Source of the DNA: Paenibacillus hamazuiensis
GTDB taxonomy: Bacteria > Bacillota > Bacilli > Paenibacillales > NBRC-103111
NCBI RefSeq assembly: GCF_023276405.1
Contig: NZ_JALRMO010000001.1
Coordinates: 7,665,501-7,729,500 of the forward strand
Direction: 5' to 3'
Length of the DNA: 64,000 bases
A program made the position numbers and the translations under genes. How positions within the stretch are numbered: the first letter of the stretch is position 1; the number at the start of each line of letters is the position of its first letter. The notes under the pieces are model-generated. The model was not told where the DNA came from and did no database searches. It saw nothing but the letters and a program-made list of their open reading frames with translations. Positions 52,750 to 62,067 of this stretch are shown here, piece by piece.

Positions 52750-53939
52750 TAGACGATTCAAAATTATGGAACCGCCATTTTGTTGCTGTATGTCTCAGCA
52801 GCTTTTTTTTATTTATGACCTTTTATATTTTGGCGGTGACGCTGCCGGTGTTCGTGACGGATGCGCTGCATCAGGGGAAAAACCAGATCGGGCCCGTCAT
52901 GACCGTATTTATCATTTCGACCGTTATTTTTCGGCCGCTGACCGGCAAATGGCTGGAGGAGGTAAACCGGAAAAAACTCGTGATGTTCGCGCTCGTGCTG
53001 TTTGCGGTATGCGCGGCGGGGTATTTGTTCGTTCACCAGTACGGGCTGCTGCTAGCGCTGCGGTTTATACACGGCATCGGCTTCGGCATCGCGACGACGG
53101 CAACCGGAGCGATCGCCGTCGACCTCGTGCCCGACCGCCGCAAAGGGGAAGGCATCGGTTATTTTAGTTTATTCATGAGCCTGGCCATGGTCATCGGGCC
53201 GTTTATCGGACTCACCGTGATTGCGCACTTTAGCTATACGGTATTATTCGTTCTTTGCTTCGCATTCACGGTGCTGTCGGTGCTGTTCGGAGCGATCGTG
53301 CGTATACCGGAGCGCGCCGTCCAGCCAAGCACACAGACGGTACAGGGCTGGAGAAAGCTGATCGAGCCGGGAGCGATCCCGATTTCGCTGACCGGAAGCA
53401 TGCTGGCTTTCTCCTACGGCGCGATTACGACGTTCCTGTCGGTGTACGCAAACGATATCGGGCTAGGCCCCGTTTCCAGCTATTTCTTTATGGTGTTCGC
53501 CGCAATGATCGTGTTATCCCGCCCGTTCACGGGCAAGCTGTTCGACCGCTCGGGGGCCCACGTGCTCGTTTACCCGGGGCTGGTGCTGTTCACGGCCGGC
53601 ATGCTGGCTTTAAGCGGCGCGCACAGCGCCTTTGTCTTTTTGGCCGCGGGGGCGGTGCTGGGGCTCGGCTACGGGGCGCTGCTTCCGAGCTACCAGACGC
53701 TCGCGGTGCAGGCCGCGCCGCCTCATCGCCGCGGGCTTGCGACCGCGACGTATTTCCTGCTGTTCGACGCCGGCTACGGCATCGGCTCTTCGGTGCTCGG
53801 CATCGTCGCTTCCCATACGAGCTACCGCGAGATGTACTTCATCGCCGGTCTCGTCGTCGTGCTGTCCACCGCGCTGTATTATACGCTGCATCACCGCCGC
53901 GAAGCAGTCTTAAACGCTCGGCCGCGGCCGGGGGAGTAA
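52746..53939 (+). CDS. MFS drug-efflux-type transporter
   Basis: A 397-residue major facilitator with 12 predicted helices, including RPLTGKWLEEVNRKKLVMFA after helix 2 and RPFTGKLFDRSGAHVLVYPG in the matching place of the second half. Features such as RFIHGIGFGIATTATGAIAV place it with the drug or arabinose-efflux type (YfkF/YwoG-like). The coupled MarR gene suggests export of the molecule the regulator senses. It starts at GTG 52746 with GGAGGGG upstream. Confidence 0.88.
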   Translation: MIDDSKLWNRHFVAVCLSSFFLFMTFYILAVTLPVFVTDALHQGKNQIGPVMTVFIISTVIFRPLTGKWLEEVNRKKLVMFALVLFAVCAAGYLFVHQYGLLLALRFIHGIGFGIATTATGAIAVDLVPDRRKGEGIGYFSLFMSLAMVIGPFIGLTVIAHFSYTVLFVLCFAFTVLSVLFGAIVRIPERAVQPSTQTVQGWRKLIEPGAIPISLTGSMLAFSYGAITTFLSVYANDIGLGPVSSYFFMVFAAMIVLSRPFTGKLFDRSGAHVLVYPGLVLFTAGMLALSGAHSAFVFLAAGAVLGLGYGALLPSYQTLAVQAAPPHRRGLATATYFLLFDAGYGIGSSVLGIVASHTSYREMYFIAGLVVVLSTALYYTLHHRREAVLNARPRPGE

Positions 53940-54027
53940 TTTTTTGCCGGGAGCGGTTGATGGATCGGGCCGGGTGTGGTTAAGTAAGGGTATGTCGGCT
54001 CTATAGTTGAAAGGAGAGAGGCTTCCT

Positions 54028-54861
54028 ATGAAATTGGCGTTCACCACCCTCGGCTGTCCGGATTGGAATCTGGACACGATCATTGCGAAAGCGAAGGAAT
54101 TCGGGTATGACGGGATTGATTTCCGCGGCCTGCAGGGCGAGCTGGAACTGTACCGACTGCAGGAGTTTTCCGCAGAGGCGGAGAAGACGCGGGAGCGCAT
54201 CGCTGCAGCAGGGCTGGAGGTTACCTGCTTCTCCAGCTCGGTCAAGCTGTTCGCCGGCCCGGACGAGCATGAGAAGCACCTTGAGGAAGTAAGGCAGTAC
54301 GCCCGGCTGTGCGGCATTTTCGGCACCCGGTATATTCGCGTGTTCGGCGGCAAAATTGGAGATGCCGGCCGGGATGAGGCTATCGCTATCGTTACTAGGA
54401 ACGCGCGGGAGCTGATTGCGGCAGTCCGGGAATCCGGCGGAGCCGATGTCACGCTGCTGCTGGAGACACACGACGATTGGACCGCGTCGGAGCACGTGAA
54501 GGCCGTGATGGAGAGCGTTAGCGACAGCGGGCTCGCCGTGCTGTGGGATACCCACCATCCGATCCGGACGCTCGGCGAGAACCCCGACACGACATGGCAA
54601 TCGATCAGCCGGTGGGTCCAATACACCCACTGGAAAGACTCCTCCTTGAAGCCGGCCGAAGAAGGCGGCGGGTTCCGCTACCGCCCGATGGGCGAAGGGG
54701 ATATCCCGCTGCGCGACATTTACCGGCTGCTGCTGGCTAGCGGTTATGACGGCTGGTTCACCTTCGAATGGGAGAAAAAATGGCATCCGTACATCGAAGA
54801 CGCGGAAATCGCCTTTCCGCATTATGTCCGGTATATGCGCGAGCTGGAGCGGGGCGAATAA
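54028..54861 (+). CDS. sugar phosphate isomerase/epimerase (AP endonuclease 2-type barrel)
   Basis: A 277-residue xylose-isomerase-like TIM barrel. KLAFTTLGCPDWNLDTIIAK opens the barrel, RVFGGKIGD and LLETHDDWTASEHV supply metal-binding Glu and His, and LWDTHHPIRTLGEN and FEWEKKWHP complete the site. The family includes inosose dehydratases and ketose epimerases; the exact substrate cannot be read. The ATG at 54028 follows GGAGAGAGG. It is probably monocistronic, with a terminator 60 bases downstream. Confidence 0.85.
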   Translation: MKLAFTTLGCPDWNLDTIIAKAKEFGYDGIDFRGLQGELELYRLQEFSAEAEKTRERIAAAGLEVTCFSSSVKLFAGPDEHEKHLEEVRQYARLCGIFGTRYIRVFGGKIGDAGRDEAIAIVTRNARELIAAVRESGGADVTLLLETHDDWTASEHVKAVMESVSDSGLAVLWDTHHPIRTLGENPDTTWQSISRWVQYTHWKDSSLKPAEEGGGFRYRPMGEGDIPLRDIYRLLLASGYDGWFTFEWEKKWHPYIEDAEIAFPHYVRYMRELERGE

Positions 54862-54917
54862 CCCGAGCGGGGGCGAGCATCCGGGGGAGAAGGGGAGTCC
54901 GGCGATAATAAGATAAG

Positions 54918-54964
54918 AACCTCCGGTACCGGGCATATGCAGCCCAAATACCGGAGTTTTTTTT
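54918..54964. terminator. bidirectional terminator
   Basis: CTCCGGTA and TACCGGAG pair around a 20-base loop, with a T-run on the plus side and an A-run on the other, between convergent genes. Confidence 0.85.
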
Positions 54965-54971
54965 AACCCAC

Positions 54972-56051
54972 TTATTCGACTTCGACCATCCAACCGAGCT
55001 GATCTTCCAGCTCGCCGCGCTGAATCCCGGTTAATGTCTCGTACAGTTTGGCCGACAACTCTCCGGTTGTTCCGCCGTTGATGACAAGCCGCTCGCCGCG
55101 CCAGTTCAGTTCTCCGATCGGGGAGATGACGGCGGCCGTTCCCGTTCCGAACGCTTCCTCCAGCGTGCCGCTGCGGTGCGCTTCGTACAACTCGTCGATG
55201 GAAATAAGCCGCTCCTCGGCAGGAATGTTCCACGAACGCAGCAGTTGCAAAATGGAGTCCCGTACAACGCCGTCCAGCAGGCTTCCGTTCAAAGCCGGTG
55301 TCAGCACTTTGCCGTCAACCTTGAAAAAGACGTTCATGCTTCCGACTTCCTCCACGTATTTCCGGTGCACGCCGTCCAGCCACAGCACCTGAGCAAAGCC
55401 GTGCTGTGCGGCATCGTCCTGAGCCTTTAACCCGGCCGCATAATTTCCCGCCGTTTTCGCCATGCCGATCCCGCCTTTGACAGCCCGAACGTATTCGGAT
55501 TCGACATGGATTTTAACGGGATGAATGCCCTCCGCGTAATAGGGGCCGACCGGCGACAAAATGATGATAAATTGGTAGTGAGTGGACGAGGAGGCGCCCA
55601 GAGAAGGCTGCGTAGCGATGACGAAGGGACGAATATAAAGAGAGGTGCCCTCCTCGGAAGGGATCCAGTCCCGGTCGATTGAAATCAATTGCTTTAATGC
55701 CTGAAGCGCAAACTCTTCGTCGATCGCCGGGATGCTCAGGCGACCGTTCGACTGATTAAGCCGCCGGAAATTTTTTTGCGGCCGGAAAAGCAATACTCGC
55801 CCGTCGGCAGTACGGTAAGCCTTCAAACCTTCGAATACCGTCTGCCCATAGTGAAATACTTTGGCCGCCGGGTCCAGGGAAATAGGCTGATACGGTACGA
55901 TCCGCGGACGATGCCAGCCGAGTTTCCCCTCGTAATCCATCATAAACATATGATCGGTGAAATAATTGCCGAACCCGAGCCGATCAGCGGCCGGTTTTTG
56001 CTTTTTTGCCGAGGTAAGCTCCGTTTCGATCACATAAGCCATCGCCATCAT
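54972..56051 (-). CDS. ilvE: branched-chain amino acid aminotransferase
   Basis: A 359-residue class IV PLP aminotransferase, which makes Leu, Ile and Val from their keto acids. The PLP lysine lies in GIGMAKTAGNYAAGLKAQDD. FHYGQTVFEGLKAYR, VLWLDGVHRKYVEEVGSMNV and FGTGTAAVISPIG are family blocks, and the length fits the larger BCAT form. The start is one of three near ATG codons at 56051-56042 after GGAAGG. The plus strand at 55190-55222, inside this gene, is identical to a spacer of the CRISPR array. Confidence 0.94.
   Translation of the reverse strand: MMAMAYVIETELTSAKKQKPAADRLGFGNYFTDHMFMMDYEGKLGWHRPRIVPYQPISLDPAAKVFHYGQTVFEGLKAYRTADGRVLLFRPQKNFRRLNQSNGRLSIPAIDEEFALQALKQLISIDRDWIPSEEGTSLYIRPFVIATQPSLGASSSTHYQFIIILSPVGPYYAEGIHPVKIHVESEYVRAVKGGIGMAKTAGNYAAGLKAQDDAAQHGFAQVLWLDGVHRKYVEEVGSMNVFFKVDGKVLTPALNGSLLDGVVRDSILQLLRSWNIPAEERLISIDELYEAHRSGTLEEAFGTGTAAVISPIGELNWRGERLVINGGTTGELSAKLYETLTGIQRGELEDQLGWMVEVE
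55190..55222 (+). other. protospacer matching the host CRISPR array
   Basis: 33 of 33 bases equal spacer 25167-25199 (first bases ACTCGTCGATGG, last CCTCGGCAG). The 5' flank is ACA, not the type I-C PAM TTC; a TTC lies five bases further upstream (55182-55184). The match is on the strand opposite to ilvE coding, so the crRNA is antisense to ilvE mRNA. Confidence 0.95.
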
Positions 56052-56135
56052 CCATCCTTCCGAAATAAAGCGTTATCAATTTGAATTGTATCACCCCTTT
56101 AGCTATATTAAAAATATCTATTTTGCACAATTATC

Positions 56136-56150
56136 ATACCTATTAGGTAT
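56136..56150. promoter_or_regulatory. LysR-type operator palindrome
   Basis: ATACCTATTAGGTAT is a perfect 7-1-7 palindrome with the T-N11-A core of LysR boxes, between the divergent ilvE and lysR-type genes, 21 bases before the regulator start. Confidence 0.7.
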
Positions 56151-56171
56151 ATTAATGGGGAGGAATCAGCG

Positions 56172-57062
56172 ATGGATCTCCGGCAGCTGCGTTATTTTTT
56201 GACCGTTGCGAATGAAGGGCAAATCACTCGGGCAGCCAAAGCGTTAAACATCGAGCAGCCGCCGCTCAGCCGGCAGCTGAAGCAAATGGAGCAGGAGATG
56301 GACGTCGTATTATTCGACCGAAGCGGCCACAGGCTGAGGCTTACGCATGCGGGCGAGCTGCTGCGGGAAAAGGCGGAGGAGCTGCTCCGGCAGTTTCATG
56401 AGGCGATGCTGGAGGTAAAGGAGGTCGATCAGGGAGTGCGCGGGGTGCTGTCCATCGGCTCGGTGGTATCCTGCGTTTCGCTGCTTCCGCCCAAAATCGA
56501 GGAGTTTCGCAAGCAGTATCCCGGGGTGACGTTTAAAATCAGCGAAGGCGATCATTTTCTGTTAGGCGATCAGCTTGAAAAAAGGAACATCGAACTGGTT
56601 GTAGCCAGGCTTCCCTTCGAGGCGGCTTCCGAGTCGCGGCAATATTCGGTTGTTCCGCTGCCCTCCGACCCGTTTGTCGCCGTGCTCCCCGGCGGGTGGG
56701 AGCTCGCCTCGTCGCGGGAATCGATAAATATGATCGAGCTTGCCGATGTTCCTTTCCTGTCCTTAAAAACCGACGAAACGACCGGCATGCATAACCGGGT
56801 GATGGAGGAGTGCCGGCGGCACGGCTTCGAGCCGAAGGTGATCTGCGAATGCTCCAGCGTGGCGATCATCGTTGCGCTCGTAGCGGCGGGCATCGGGGCT
56901 ACGGTGTTTCCCAAATCCGTCATGGCGTCTTTTCCTATGCCTGCTGCGAAAACGCTCCCTATCGCGGACGCCGATTTTCAATCCGAAGTCGGCCTGCTGT
57001 GGTTAAAGGATCGTTACCTCTCCAAAAGTGCCCGCCAGTTCATCGAACTTTTTCTGAAATGA
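56172..57062 (+). CDS. LysR-family transcriptional regulator
   Basis: A 296-residue regulator. MDLRQLRYFLTVANEGQITR and the AAKALNIEQPPLSRQLKQME helix-turn-helix open the protein, and the rest is the two-lobed effector domain (about 90-296) with GSVVSCVSLLPPKIEEF. It is divergent from ilvE with a perfect LysR box between them, so it probably controls ilvE as well as itself. GGGGAGGA precedes the ATG. Confidence 0.92.
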   Translation: MDLRQLRYFLTVANEGQITRAAKALNIEQPPLSRQLKQMEQEMDVVLFDRSGHRLRLTHAGELLREKAEELLRQFHEAMLEVKEVDQGVRGVLSIGSVVSCVSLLPPKIEEFRKQYPGVTFKISEGDHFLLGDQLEKRNIELVVARLPFEAASESRQYSVVPLPSDPFVAVLPGGWELASSRESINMIELADVPFLSLKTDETTGMHNRVMEECRRHGFEPKVICECSSVAIIVALVAAGIGATVFPKSVMASFPMPAAKTLPIADADFQSEVGLLWLKDRYLSKSARQFIELFLK

Positions 57063-57067
57063 CCGGC

Positions 57068-57649
57068 TTATCTTGCTTTTTGTCTGATCGGAAAACGCCA
57101 GCTCTCCCTCGGCTCGTTCGAGTACGATTCTTTCCCGAAACCGTCGGTGATCGCTTTTACCGCCAGACCGATCAAAAACAGGACGATAAAAGAACCGGTA
57201 TAACTCCATTGATTTAATTTGTAGATGCCAAGCGCGACGAAGATGGGTTCGGCAATATACGCGTTCACTAATGCAGCGAGCAAATCGGCGATCACAAACG
57301 TTTTCCAAGACATAAATTTTTGGTACATTATGGCGAAAATGCATGGGACGGCCAAGAAGTTCACCGCATTAAAGTTGGCAACAAACGGGACAAGCTGGTG
57401 CGGATAACTCCACAGCATGAAATATTTGCCGGTTTGGTCAAATACGCCGACGATAGCGTAGCCGAACAATAGCGCAAGTGTGATTTGCCGGGTTCTTCTC
57501 CGGTCAATAAACATAATAAACAAAACGAGAAAAAACGCATTTACAAAAACGATGACCCACCACGGAAAGGTGAACAAATCGTTTGTCAGCCACCAATTCC
57601 TTTCCATTTGATGTGCCGAACTCAGCATATTGTCTATTTGATTTTGCAC
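57068..57649 (-). CDS. CBO0543-like membrane protein
   Basis: A 193-residue protein with five or six predicted helices. WWVIVFVNAFFLVLFIMFID and the DRRRTRQI loop after helix 1, then GVFDQTGKYFMLWSYPHQLV and a conserved late YIAEPIFVALGIYKLNQW, fit the CBO0543 group. It starts at GTG 57649 with GGAGGTG upstream. Unlike the pairs at 41-46 kb it stands alone. Function unknown. Confidence 0.75.
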   Translation of the reverse strand: MQNQIDNMLSSAHQMERNWWLTNDLFTFPWWVIVFVNAFFLVLFIMFIDRRRTRQITLALLFGYAIVGVFDQTGKYFMLWSYPHQLVPFVANFNAVNFLAVPCIFAIMYQKFMSWKTFVIADLLAALVNAYIAEPIFVALGIYKLNQWSYTGSFIVLFLIGLAVKAITDGFGKESYSNEPRESWRFPIRQKAR

Positions 57650-58137
57650 GTTGTAAACACCTCCAGCATTTGTCGACTCTAGTATTATCCATTTACTGGA
57701 GGGCTATTCAAAATTCAGTGTAACCGGGCGGAGTAAAGGACGTTGCAGTTCCTTTCTCCGTTTTTCTTTGTCGTAAGGAATTTTTGCATGGGCGAATGAA
57801 CGTTTCGCTTTGTTTCGCACCGATGAAAACATGACATGTCACGGTTGGTAATAATGACCGCTCCTTTTGCGAAATAGGAACGAGTACTCTGGATAAATAC
57901 AGGCGATAAATTGGAAAATAGAATTCAGTTCGATACGTTTTGTATCAAACTCTGTTCGTTTTTTATAATTTGCAATAACCAATAGGAAGGGTGTGAGATA
58001 TGGAGTAACGTTAAGGTGATGGGATTGGCCTTTATCACAAGAAAAACTTCCGCTGAATTCGCGGTCGCTCACCCTTGAAGGACTTCGCGAGAAGTTTTCT
58101 TACGGGTAATTTGAAAGAAAGGAAAGGTTGAAATGTA
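57650..58137 (+). other. gene-free region with structured leader before the repeat protein
   Basis: No convincing gene was seen. GATAC/GTATC forms a short hairpin near 57932-57950. AAGAAAAACTTC (58039-58050) pairs with GAAGTTTTCTT (58091-58101) around a 40-base loop, a likely 5' leader structure of the next gene. AAAGGAAAGG precedes that gene's ATG. Confidence 0.5.
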
Positions 58138-61100
58138 ATGGAAATGACCATAACCAGATCTTTTGCCAGATCGCTGCTTCAAATATTTGCTTTGCTATTC
58201 GTAGCGTTATTACTTCAGTTCGGTCATTCGAATGTTTCCTATGCCGCAACGGGAACCATTAGCGGAACCGTAACGAGCGGCAGCGGAAATCCGGTGGTAG
58301 GCGCGAGGGTTAACGTTTCCGATGTATCCGGTACCGTGACGACGGATGCAAACGGAAAGTACACGATCAACGTTCCGGCAGGAACGTACCGGTATATAAC
58401 CGTTAGCGCGAGCGGATATGCGAACTACTCTCAGTTTAACATCCAGGTGACCGAAGGGAATACGACGACGCTGGACTTCGGCTACGGAGCGATCAGCGGA
58501 AACGTAACGGATGAAACCGGCAATCCGCTCTCCGGCGCCAGCGTTTATACGTATAATGCCGGACAAACGACGAATGCCGGCGGCACGTACACACTGAATG
58601 TTCCGCCCGGTACGTACAGCGTATACGCGGATAAACACAGTGCCGGATATAATAAGAGCACCAAAGATAACGTTCAAGTGACGGCGGGGAATACGGTTAC
58701 AGTCAATTTCGGCTATGGCGCGATAACCGGGACTGTTACGAACGCCAGCGGCAATCCGGTATCGGGCGCTTGTGTTGCTGCCGCCAATTCCGGTAATGTG
58801 ACAACGGATGCGAGCGGAAAGTACACGTTGAAAGTTCCGGCAGGAACATACGCCTATGTGTGGGTACAGGCAACCGGATACGCTAACTACAGCCAAAATA
58901 ATATCCAGGTGACAACAGGGAGTACGACAACGGTTAACTTCAGCTACGGAGCAATCGGCGGAACCGTTACGGACGCCGGCGGCAATCCGGTGTCCGGCTC
59001 TACGGTTTATACGAATATTTCCAATCGAACGACGGGTGCCGACGGAACCTACACCATGAACGTTCCGCCGGGAACGTACACCGTAAATCTCAGCGCCAAA
59101 ACCGGATTTTCATCCCATTCGCAGGATAATGTCCAGGTGACGGCAGGGCAAAAGGCGACGGTCAATTTCAGCTTCGGCGGTGTTAGCGGAACCGTAACGG
59201 ACGGAAGCGGCAATCCGGTATCGGGCGCTTCGGTTTATGTCTCTAACAGTAACGCCAATACCACGACGGATGCGAACGGAAAGTACATGCTGAACGTTAG
59301 AGCCGGAACGTACGATTATGCGCAAGTATACAAAAGCGGGTTCGCCAATTTCACGCAAAATGGCATCCAGGTGACTGAAGGTCAAACGATAACGATGAAC
59401 TTCAGCTATGGCGCGATCCGTGGTACCGTAACGGACGCCGGCGGAAATCCGGTACCGGGCGGTTCGGTTTATACGAACACGATCGACCAAAAAACGGATG
59501 CGAACGGAGCCTACACATTGAACGTTGTGCCGGGGACGTATACCGTAAACGTTTCCAAAACAGGGTACTCTGCCTACGCACGTGCTAATATCCAAGTGAC
59601 GGGGGGAAATACGACGACAGTCGATTTCGGCTACGGTGCGGTTAGCGGAACCGTGTCGGATGCAAGCGGTAATCCGGTGTCCGGCGCTTCGGTTTTCGCC
59701 TATAACACAAACGGTTCTGCGACTACGGATGCCAGCGGAAAATATACGCTGAATGTTCCGCAGGGCAACTACAACTATGTTCAAGCACAAGCAACCGGTT
59801 ACCCTGCTTTCTTTCAAAATAACATCGAAGTGACGTCGGGGAAAACGACGACGGTGAACTTCTCCTACGGAGCGGTCAGCGGCGTCGTTAACGATGCGAA
59901 CGGCAATCCGGTTTCGGGAGCAACGGTTTATGCGAACAATGTCTCAGGTTCGGCGACAACGGATGCCAGCGGAAAGTATACGCTGAATTTTGCGCCGGGC
60001 ACATACACCTTAACTGTCATCAAAACCGGGTATCCTACTGAAAGCAAAACGAATATTGAGGTATTGCCGGGTCAAACGACGACGGTCAACTTCGGCAACT
60101 TCAGCTCCGGAGTCATCAGCGGAACCGTAACGGATGCGAGCGGCAATCCGATTTCCGGTGCCACGGTTTATGCATCCAACGTCTCCGGCTCTGCGACTAC
60201 GGATGCCAGCGGAAAGTATACGCTGAATGTTCCTGCACGTACGTACTCCTATGTGCAGGTAAGCGCGAACGGATTCGCTCCATACACGCAAAATAACATC
60301 GAAGTGACAGCGGGAAATACGACGACGCTGAACTTCAGCTACGGAGCGATCAGCGGGACTGTAAAGGATGCGAACGGCAATCCGGTATCCGGCGCAACGG
60401 TATCCAACGGTGCGATCAATCAAACGTCGAATGACGGCGGGGTCTACACGCTGAACGTTCCTCCGGGCACATACACCGTCACCGTCTATAAAACCGGATA
60501 TCCTACCGAGAGCAAGACGAATGTTCAGGTAATGTCGGGCCAAACGACGACGGTCAACTTCGGCAACGTCAGCGCCGGATCGATCAGCGGCACCGTAACG
60601 GATGCGAGCGGCCATCCGGTGTCCGGCGCTTCGGTTTCTGTCAGCGGCAGCGGCGGTTCGGCAAATACGGATGCGAGCGGAAAGTATACGCTGAATGTTC
60701 CGGTTGGAACGTACATCGTCACCGTTTCCAAAACGGGGTACGCACCCTACGTCAAGAATAACATTCTGGTAACGGTAGGAAGTACCACGACGGTTGATTT
60801 CGGCTACGGTGCGATCAGCGGAACCGTAACGGACGAGAACAGCCAACCGGTGCCCAGCGCTTCGGTTTCCGCGGGCGTCATCAGTCAATCGACGAATGAC
60901 GGCGGAAGCTACACGCTGAACGTTCCTCCGGGCACGTACACCGTCACCGCCTCCAAATCCGGGTATCCGACCGAGAGCAAGACGAATGTTCAAGTAACCG
61001 CAGGTCAAACAACGACGGTCAATTTCGGAGTGGCACGTTCAACACCTCCGTCAGCGGCCAACATCACGGTCGTCAACAATCCTGCCGGAACGCCGGATAC

Positions 61101-61632
61101 CGTTACGGTAAAAGGGCTTACTGCAGGCGACGTGATCAAAGTCTACAATCAGCAAACGAGCGGAAATCTGCTCGCGACATCGAATCCGGTCATCAGCGGC
61201 CAATCGTCGGTGACGGCATCGGTATATCAATTGGGTACTTCAGCGGGTTATGTCTATGTATCCGTAACGAGCACCGGCAAATCGGAGAGTACCCGCACGG
61301 AAGCGCCATACAGCGCCGAACCGGCGGATACGGTCGGGCCCGTTACGAAATACCGTCTGGATCCCATTTACGCGGAAACAAGTACCGGAAAACGGTATGT
61401 TAAAGGATTTACGGTGACGCTTAAAGCGACAGACAATCAATCGGGAGTGAAAGACACCAAGTATCGCATCAATGGCGGGGCTTGGACGGTTTATACCGCA
61501 CCGTTTGAAATTTACGCGGAAACTACGCATACGGTCGACTACTTCAGTACGGACCGTGCAGGCAATACCGAAAGCCCGACTAACAAAATGGATTTTGATA
61601 AAGGCACCTTCACGGGAGCAGGTTCGTTCTAA
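58138..61632 (+). CDS. large secreted protein of twelve carboxypeptidase-regulatory-like repeats
   Basis: A 1164-residue protein. A signal peptide (about 1-37, ending SYAA) is followed by twelve repeats of about 77 residues up to about 965. Each begins G(A/V)ISGTVTDASGNPVSGA, continues through TDASGKYTLNVPAGTY and ends NIQVTAGNTTTVNFSYG. This is the CarboxypepD_reg beta-sandwich used as spacer or adhesive module in secreted proteins. The last 200 residues hold two other beta domains, the final one with DNQSGVKDTKYRINGGAW and FSTDRAGNTE, as in Ig-like C-terminal modules. No LPxTG, SLH or lipobox was seen, so it is secreted or held non-covalently. Confidence 0.88.
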   Translation: MEMTITRSFARSLLQIFALLFVALLLQFGHSNVSYAATGTISGTVTSGSGNPVVGARVNVSDVSGTVTTDANGKYTINVPAGTYRYITVSASGYANYSQFNIQVTEGNTTTLDFGYGAISGNVTDETGNPLSGASVYTYNAGQTTNAGGTYTLNVPPGTYSVYADKHSAGYNKSTKDNVQVTAGNTVTVNFGYGAITGTVTNASGNPVSGACVAAANSGNVTTDASGKYTLKVPAGTYAYVWVQATGYANYSQNNIQVTTGSTTTVNFSYGAIGGTVTDAGGNPVSGSTVYTNISNRTTGADGTYTMNVPPGTYTVNLSAKTGFSSHSQDNVQVTAGQKATVNFSFGGVSGTVTDGSGNPVSGASVYVSNSNANTTTDANGKYMLNVRAGTYDYAQVYKSGFANFTQNGIQVTEGQTITMNFSYGAIRGTVTDAGGNPVPGGSVYTNTIDQKTDANGAYTLNVVPGTYTVNVSKTGYSAYARANIQVTGGNTTTVDFGYGAVSGTVSDASGNPVSGASVFAYNTNGSATTDASGKYTLNVPQGNYNYVQAQATGYPAFFQNNIEVTSGKTTTVNFSYGAVSGVVNDANGNPVSGATVYANNVSGSATTDASGKYTLNFAPGTYTLTVIKTGYPTESKTNIEVLPGQTTTVNFGNFSSGVISGTVTDASGNPISGATVYASNVSGSATTDASGKYTLNVPARTYSYVQVSANGFAPYTQNNIEVTAGNTTTLNFSYGAISGTVKDANGNPVSGATVSNGAINQTSNDGGVYTLNVPPGTYTVTVYKTGYPTESKTNVQVMSGQTTTVNFGNVSAGSISGTVTDASGHPVSGASVSVSGSGGSANTDASGKYTLNVPVGTYIVTVSKTGYAPYVKNNILVTVGSTTTVDFGYGAISGTVTDENSQPVPSASVSAGVISQSTNDGGSYTLNVPPGTYTVTASKSGYPTESKTNVQVTAGQTTTVNFGVARSTPPSAANITVVNNPAGTPDTVTVKGLTAGDVIKVYNQQTSGNLLATSNPVISGQSSVTASVYQLGTSAGYVYVSVTSTGKSESTRTEAPYSAEPADTVGPVTKYRLDPIYAETSTGKRYVKGFTVTLKATDNQSGVKDTKYRINGGAWTVYTAPFEIYAETTHTVDYFSTDRAGNTESPTNKMDFDKGTFTGAGSF

Positions 61633-61665
61633 CCATGAAGTTATTGACGAAAGGAGATGGCAGGT

Positions 61666-61827
61666 ATGAAACTGGCAGGGAAAAAGCAATATGCAGCGCC
61701 GGCAGTCACCAATCATGAGCTCATCGTCTTCGAGACCGCTTTAAGCTCGAGCTGCCCGAGCGGTCATCATTGGGAGTTTCGGCTCTCCCCTTCAGGGTTC
61801 TGGCAAAGAGTGTGCGTCCCGGATTAA
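61666..61827 (+). CDS. small Cys-containing peptide, RiPP-precursor-like, 53 aa
   Basis: MKLAGKKQYAAPAVTNHELI is followed by VFETALSSSCPSGHHWEFRL and SPSGFWQRVCVPD. A basic, Lys/Tyr/Pro-containing start, a central NHELIVFETA segment and a Cys- and aromatic-rich end resemble orphan precursor peptides of Bacillales RiPP systems. No maturation enzyme is seen in the window. AAGGAG lies ten bases before the ATG, and the gene starts 34 bases after the repeat protein, so they are probably cotranscribed. The RiPP reading is only a suggestion. Confidence 0.65.
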   Translation: MKLAGKKQYAAPAVTNHELIVFETALSSSCPSGHHWEFRLSPSGFWQRVCVPD

Positions 61828-61861
61828 TATAGGCGTAAAAAATATTATGCAGCAGTAACCG

Positions 61862-61913
61862 GCAAAAGCCGCTCAGCGAAGCAAGCAACATGCTTGGCTG
61901 GGCGGTTTTTTGC
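61862..61913 (+). terminator. intrinsic terminator
   Basis: GCCGCTCAGC with AAGCAAGC and the opposite GCTTGGCTGGGCGG form a long stem, followed by six T. Confidence 0.8.
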
Positions 61914-61927
61914 CGCTCAGGGGTTGA

Positions 61928-62062
61928 CAGTATTTTCCTGTACATGGTAATCTGCTTGAAAATGGAGCCGATCCGCTGACGGCTGCCGAATATGCGCGCG
62001 AAAAAGGCCGTAGTGAGATTGCGGATATGATCGAAGCCGCCATCCGAAAAGAAAAGGAGTGA
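61928..62062 (+). pseudogene. ankyrin-repeat gene remnant
   Basis: After a TGA at 61925 the frame reads VHGNLLENGADPLTAAEYAR then EKGRSEIADMIEAAIRKEKE and stops at 62062. This is the last ankyrin repeat of a longer protein. No start codon or upstream repeats remain, so it is a 3' fragment left next to the acetyltransferase. Confidence 0.6.
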
Positions 62063-62067
62063 CAGGT

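Noticed and set aside
54001-55233. 410-codon ORF on the minus strand over the isomerase and ilvE genes
   Set aside because: It runs antisense to one gene and out of frame with the other. It shares the peptide CRGAAYFHRRV with a frame of the CRISPR array only because the underlying 33 bases are the self-matching spacer.
57839-58072. 77-codon ORF on the minus strand before the repeat protein
   Set aside because: No ribosome site, and it is antisense to the structured leader of the repeat-protein gene.
58138-61632. Reading the repeat protein as an S-layer or sortase-anchored surface protein
   Set aside because: No SLH domains and no LPxTG-helix-basic tail are present; only secretion is supported.
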